From: Actinomycetes bacterium
GTDB lineage: Bacteria > Actinomycetota > Acidimicrobiia > Acidimicrobiales > RAAP-2
NCBI GenBank assembly: GCA_021826655.1
Contig: JAKAZC010000174.1
Location: forward strand, 1-6,200
Reading direction: 5' to 3'
Length of the DNA: 6,200 nucleotides
Under the pieces are notes generated by a model, which worked only from the letters and a program-made list of their open reading frames with translations, was not told the origin of the DNA and made no database searches. Made by a program: the position numbers and the translations under genes. This document shows, in pieces, positions 5,010 through 6,200 of this stretch (its first letter is position 1; each line of letters opens with the position of its first letter).

Positions 5010-5446
5010 CCCCGGCCCCCACCACGTCACCACGGTTCGGGTCGGTGACCGTGGGGGAGGCCCTGCCCACCCTGGAGATCGACGTGACCGCCACCCTGGT
5101 GGCAGCGGGCGCGATCGCCACGCGGGACTTCATGCCGGTCCACCACGACCGTGCGTACGCGCAGTCCCAGGGTGCGCCCGACATCTTCATGAACATCCTG
5201 TCCGATACGGGCTACTGCAGCCGGTTCGTGACCGACTGGGCCGGCCCGGACGCCATGGTGAGGCGGTTGGCCATCCGGCTGGGGGTGCCGGTCTTCCCCG
5301 GGGACCGGTTGGTCTACTCCGGCGAGGTGACCGACGTCTCCACCGACGGCGACGAGGGGGTGGTAGTGGTCGCCCTGCGGGCCACCACCGGGCTGGGCGA
5401 CCACGTGACCGGGACCGTCACCGTGACACTCCCGATCGGGCCTTGA
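5006..5446 (+). CDS. MaoC-family enoyl-CoA hydratase, ChsH1-like catalytic subunit
   Basis: A 146-residue single-hotdog hydratase. The motif ATRDFMPVHHDRAYAQ (38-53) carries the catalytic pair Asp41 and His46 with the expected five-residue spacing, followed by APDIFMNILSDTGY (57-70) and FVTDWAGPDAM (74-84). This run is strongly like mycobacterial ChsH1 (Rv3541c), where the corresponding Asp29 and His34 are the active-site residues of the ChsH1-ChsH2 complex that hydrates a steroid 3-carbon side-chain enoyl-CoA. The likely reaction is hydration of a 2-enoyl-CoA to the 3-hydroxyacyl-CoA, in complex with the product of the overlapping upstream gene. The start is GTG 5006 (GTGA overlap); an N-terminal tail of about 12 residues is longer than in ChsH1. 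Unlike the mycobacterial igr operon, no thiolase-like ltp2 gene follows, so the true substrate may differ. Confidence 0.85.
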   Translation: MTPAPTTSPRFGSVTVGEALPTLEIDVTATLVAAGAIATRDFMPVHHDRAYAQSQGAPDIFMNILSDTGYCSRFVTDWAGPDAMVRRLAIRLGVPVFPGDRLVYSGEVTDVSTDGDEGVVVVALRATTGLGDHVTGTVTVTLPIGP

Positions 5447-5485
5447 CCCTGTCGGAGGCGACCGGAGGGGTGCGCCGTCCCCGTT

Positions 5486-5502
5486 CCGGCCAGAATGGCC
5501 GG
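5486..5502 (+). promoter_or_regulatory. Hairpin directly abutting the GTG start of the next gene
   Basis: CCGGCCA-GAA-TGGCCGG is a perfect 7-bp stem with a 3-base loop, ending at the base before GTG 5503. There is no Shine-Dalgarno between it and the start; the nearest one (GGAGGGG, 5464-5470) lies upstream of the stem. The stem could limit translation, or folding could bring the upstream site nearer. On DNA, CAGAAT (5491-5496) resembles a -10 element that would start transcription at 5503. Both readings are inference. Confidence 0.35.
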
Positions 5503-5925
5503 GTGACCGACCGGCTGGCCAACACCCGACGCGACGCCCGATCCGTCCAGACCACCATCGGGTGGGTCTTCTGGGATCCCGGTGCCGTGCACCGCTACCG
5601 CGCCGAGGGGCCGCCCGGCTACGAGGACGGCTGGCTGCCCGCGTCCCGGGGCACCGCGCCCGAGGACGTGGCCGCCGGCTGGGCCGCGCTGTCCGCCAAG
5701 GGGCTCGCCGAGGAGCGGACGGTGACCCCCGAGGGGCTCGCAGGGCGTCAGTGGACCGAGGACGAGGCGGACCGGCGGACCACGGTGCCGTGGGTGCCGG
5801 TGGGCGAGGCACGCGCCCGCGCGTTCGCCGAGCGGTTGGAGCCACCGTGCACCCGGCTCCTGGCGCGGATCGACGAGACGGCGGGCCCGAACTGCCGGCC
5901 CGCCTCCCTGGTGCGGGCGTGGTGA
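5503..5925 (+). CDS. Small unknown protein with a winged-helix-like C-terminal half
   Basis: A 140-residue soluble, charged protein; I do not recognise it with confidence. Residues 60-120 (GWAALSAKGLAEERTVTPEGLAG, then a long helix to EPPCTRLLARI) have the pattern of a winged helix: a helix ending in a Gly-Leu, a beta wing, then TPEG and a further helix. This and the N-terminal GWVFWDPGAVHRY (20-32) are loosely reminiscent of both ends of the larger SCO6745/SalK-type proteins, as though the middle were missing; that likeness is tentative. GTG 5503 was chosen because it begins the well-formed coding pattern; an in-frame GTG at 5470 has a purine-rich site too close to it. It lies 56 bases after the hydratase gene and overlaps the dehydrogenase gene by four bases, so it is probably in the same operon. 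Regulator or accessory protein are both possible. Confidence 0.6.
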   Translation: MTDRLANTRRDARSVQTTIGWVFWDPGAVHRYRAEGPPGYEDGWLPASRGTAPEDVAAGWAALSAKGLAEERTVTPEGLAGRQWTEDEADRRTTVPWVPVGEARARAFAERLEPPCTRLLARIDETAGPNCRPASLVRAW

Positions 5926-6200
5926 GCGCCGGAACCGTGCCCGGCCCGCGTCGCGCGCTCGTGACCGGAGCCACCCGGGGCATCGGCAAGGCCACCGCGA
6001 CTGCACTGGCCGCGGCCGGATGGGACGTGGCGGTCACCGGTCGGACCGCACGCCGCGGCGAGGGGCGGGACGACTCGGACACGGGGGCGGGGCGGGTGCT
6101 GCCCGGCAGTCTGGAGGAGACCGGCGACGACGTGCGGGCGGCGGGCGGGCGCTGTCTGGAGCTGGTGGCCGACCTCCATGACCGGGCGTCGCTCGTGGCC
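5922..6200 (+). CDS. Short-chain dehydrogenase/reductase, N-terminal part (runs off the right edge)
   Basis: The first 93 residues of an SDR oxidoreductase, open to the window edge. RRALVTGATRGIGKATA (10-26) contains the TGxxxGIG dinucleotide-binding motif of the Rossmann fold. The second strand ends in VAVTGRT, and an Arg at this point usually means NADP(H) preference. VADLHDRASL (about 82-91) is the Asp-Leu adenine-contact strand. Between them is a roughly 25-residue insertion (about 43-67), rich in charged residues and Gly and ending in PGSLEET, also known from a subset of actinobacterial SDRs. The start GTG 5922 overlaps the upstream TGA by four bases; GTG 5919 is an equally possible neighbour. 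As a cluster member it may oxidise the hydroxyacyl product of the hydratase or act on a related steroid/lipid substrate. The catalytic Tyr-Lys part lies outside the window. Confidence 0.88.
   Translation, partial: MSAGTVPGPRRALVTGATRGIGKATATALAAAGWDVAVTGRTARRGEGRDDSDTGAGRVLPGSLEETGDDVRAAGGRCLELVADLHDRASLVA

Noticed and set aside
5027..6082. A 351-codon minus-strand open frame opposite the ChsH1-like, small and SDR genes
   Set aside because: It is a shadow of three plus-strand genes with good motifs or coupling, and it contains no recognisable domain.
1..6200. tRNA or rRNA genes, CRISPR arrays, insertion sequences, phage or toxin-antitoxin genes
   Set aside because: I looked for regularly spaced direct repeats, cloverleaf-like arms, transposase motifs and inverted-repeat ends and saw none. 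No defence or mobile system is supported here.

Overview
The window is uniformly GC-rich DNA with strong G/C at third codon positions, frequent GTG starts, short leaders and a DUF2510 protein. This suggests an actinobacterium (Acidimicrobiia, Mycobacteriales or relatives). The class cannot be fixed from the sequence alone. No rRNA, tRNA, CRISPR array, insertion sequence or phage gene is visible. All well-supported genes are on the plus strand; one possible gene start faces left at the left edge.

Left part (1-2000): a possible minus-strand gene start (1-126) diverges from a PsiE-family membrane protein (397-903). A 513-base stretch follows that holds no convincing gene. It has a perfect 26-bp GC palindrome (1151-1176) and a short frame encoding a membrane segment, interrupted by an amber codon. 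Next is an HdeD/DUF308 membrane protein (1417-1989) with a textbook ribosome binding site.

Middle (2000-4360): a NiCoT-family nickel/cobalt permease (about 2151-3344). It is preceded by TTGCGA-N5-TCGCAA, which closely matches the Nur box of the nickel-responsive Fur-family regulator of Streptomyces. This is the best regulatory clue in the window and points to nickel uptake that is shut off when nickel is plentiful. Only 41 bases downstream is a 323-residue protein with a conserved N-terminal domain of unknown function, a proline-rich linker and a C-terminal DUF2510 motif. Its N-terminus is unusually histidine-rich.

Right part (4458-6200 and beyond): a tightly packed lipid or steroid CoA-ester cluster. 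Two single-hotdog MaoC-type proteins overlap by 4 bases and probably form one heteromeric enoyl-CoA hydratase, like mycobacterial ChsH2/ChsH1. The second subunit has the catalytic Asp/His pair and the first has lost the His. A small protein with a winged-helix-like C-terminal half follows. Then, again with a 4-base overlap, comes the start of a short-chain dehydrogenase that runs off the window.

I see no self-evident new multi-gene system. The points most worth following are the putative Nur operator with its histidine-rich downstream neighbour, the split hydratase lacking a DUF35 tail, and the unexplained palindromes around the psiE-like gene.
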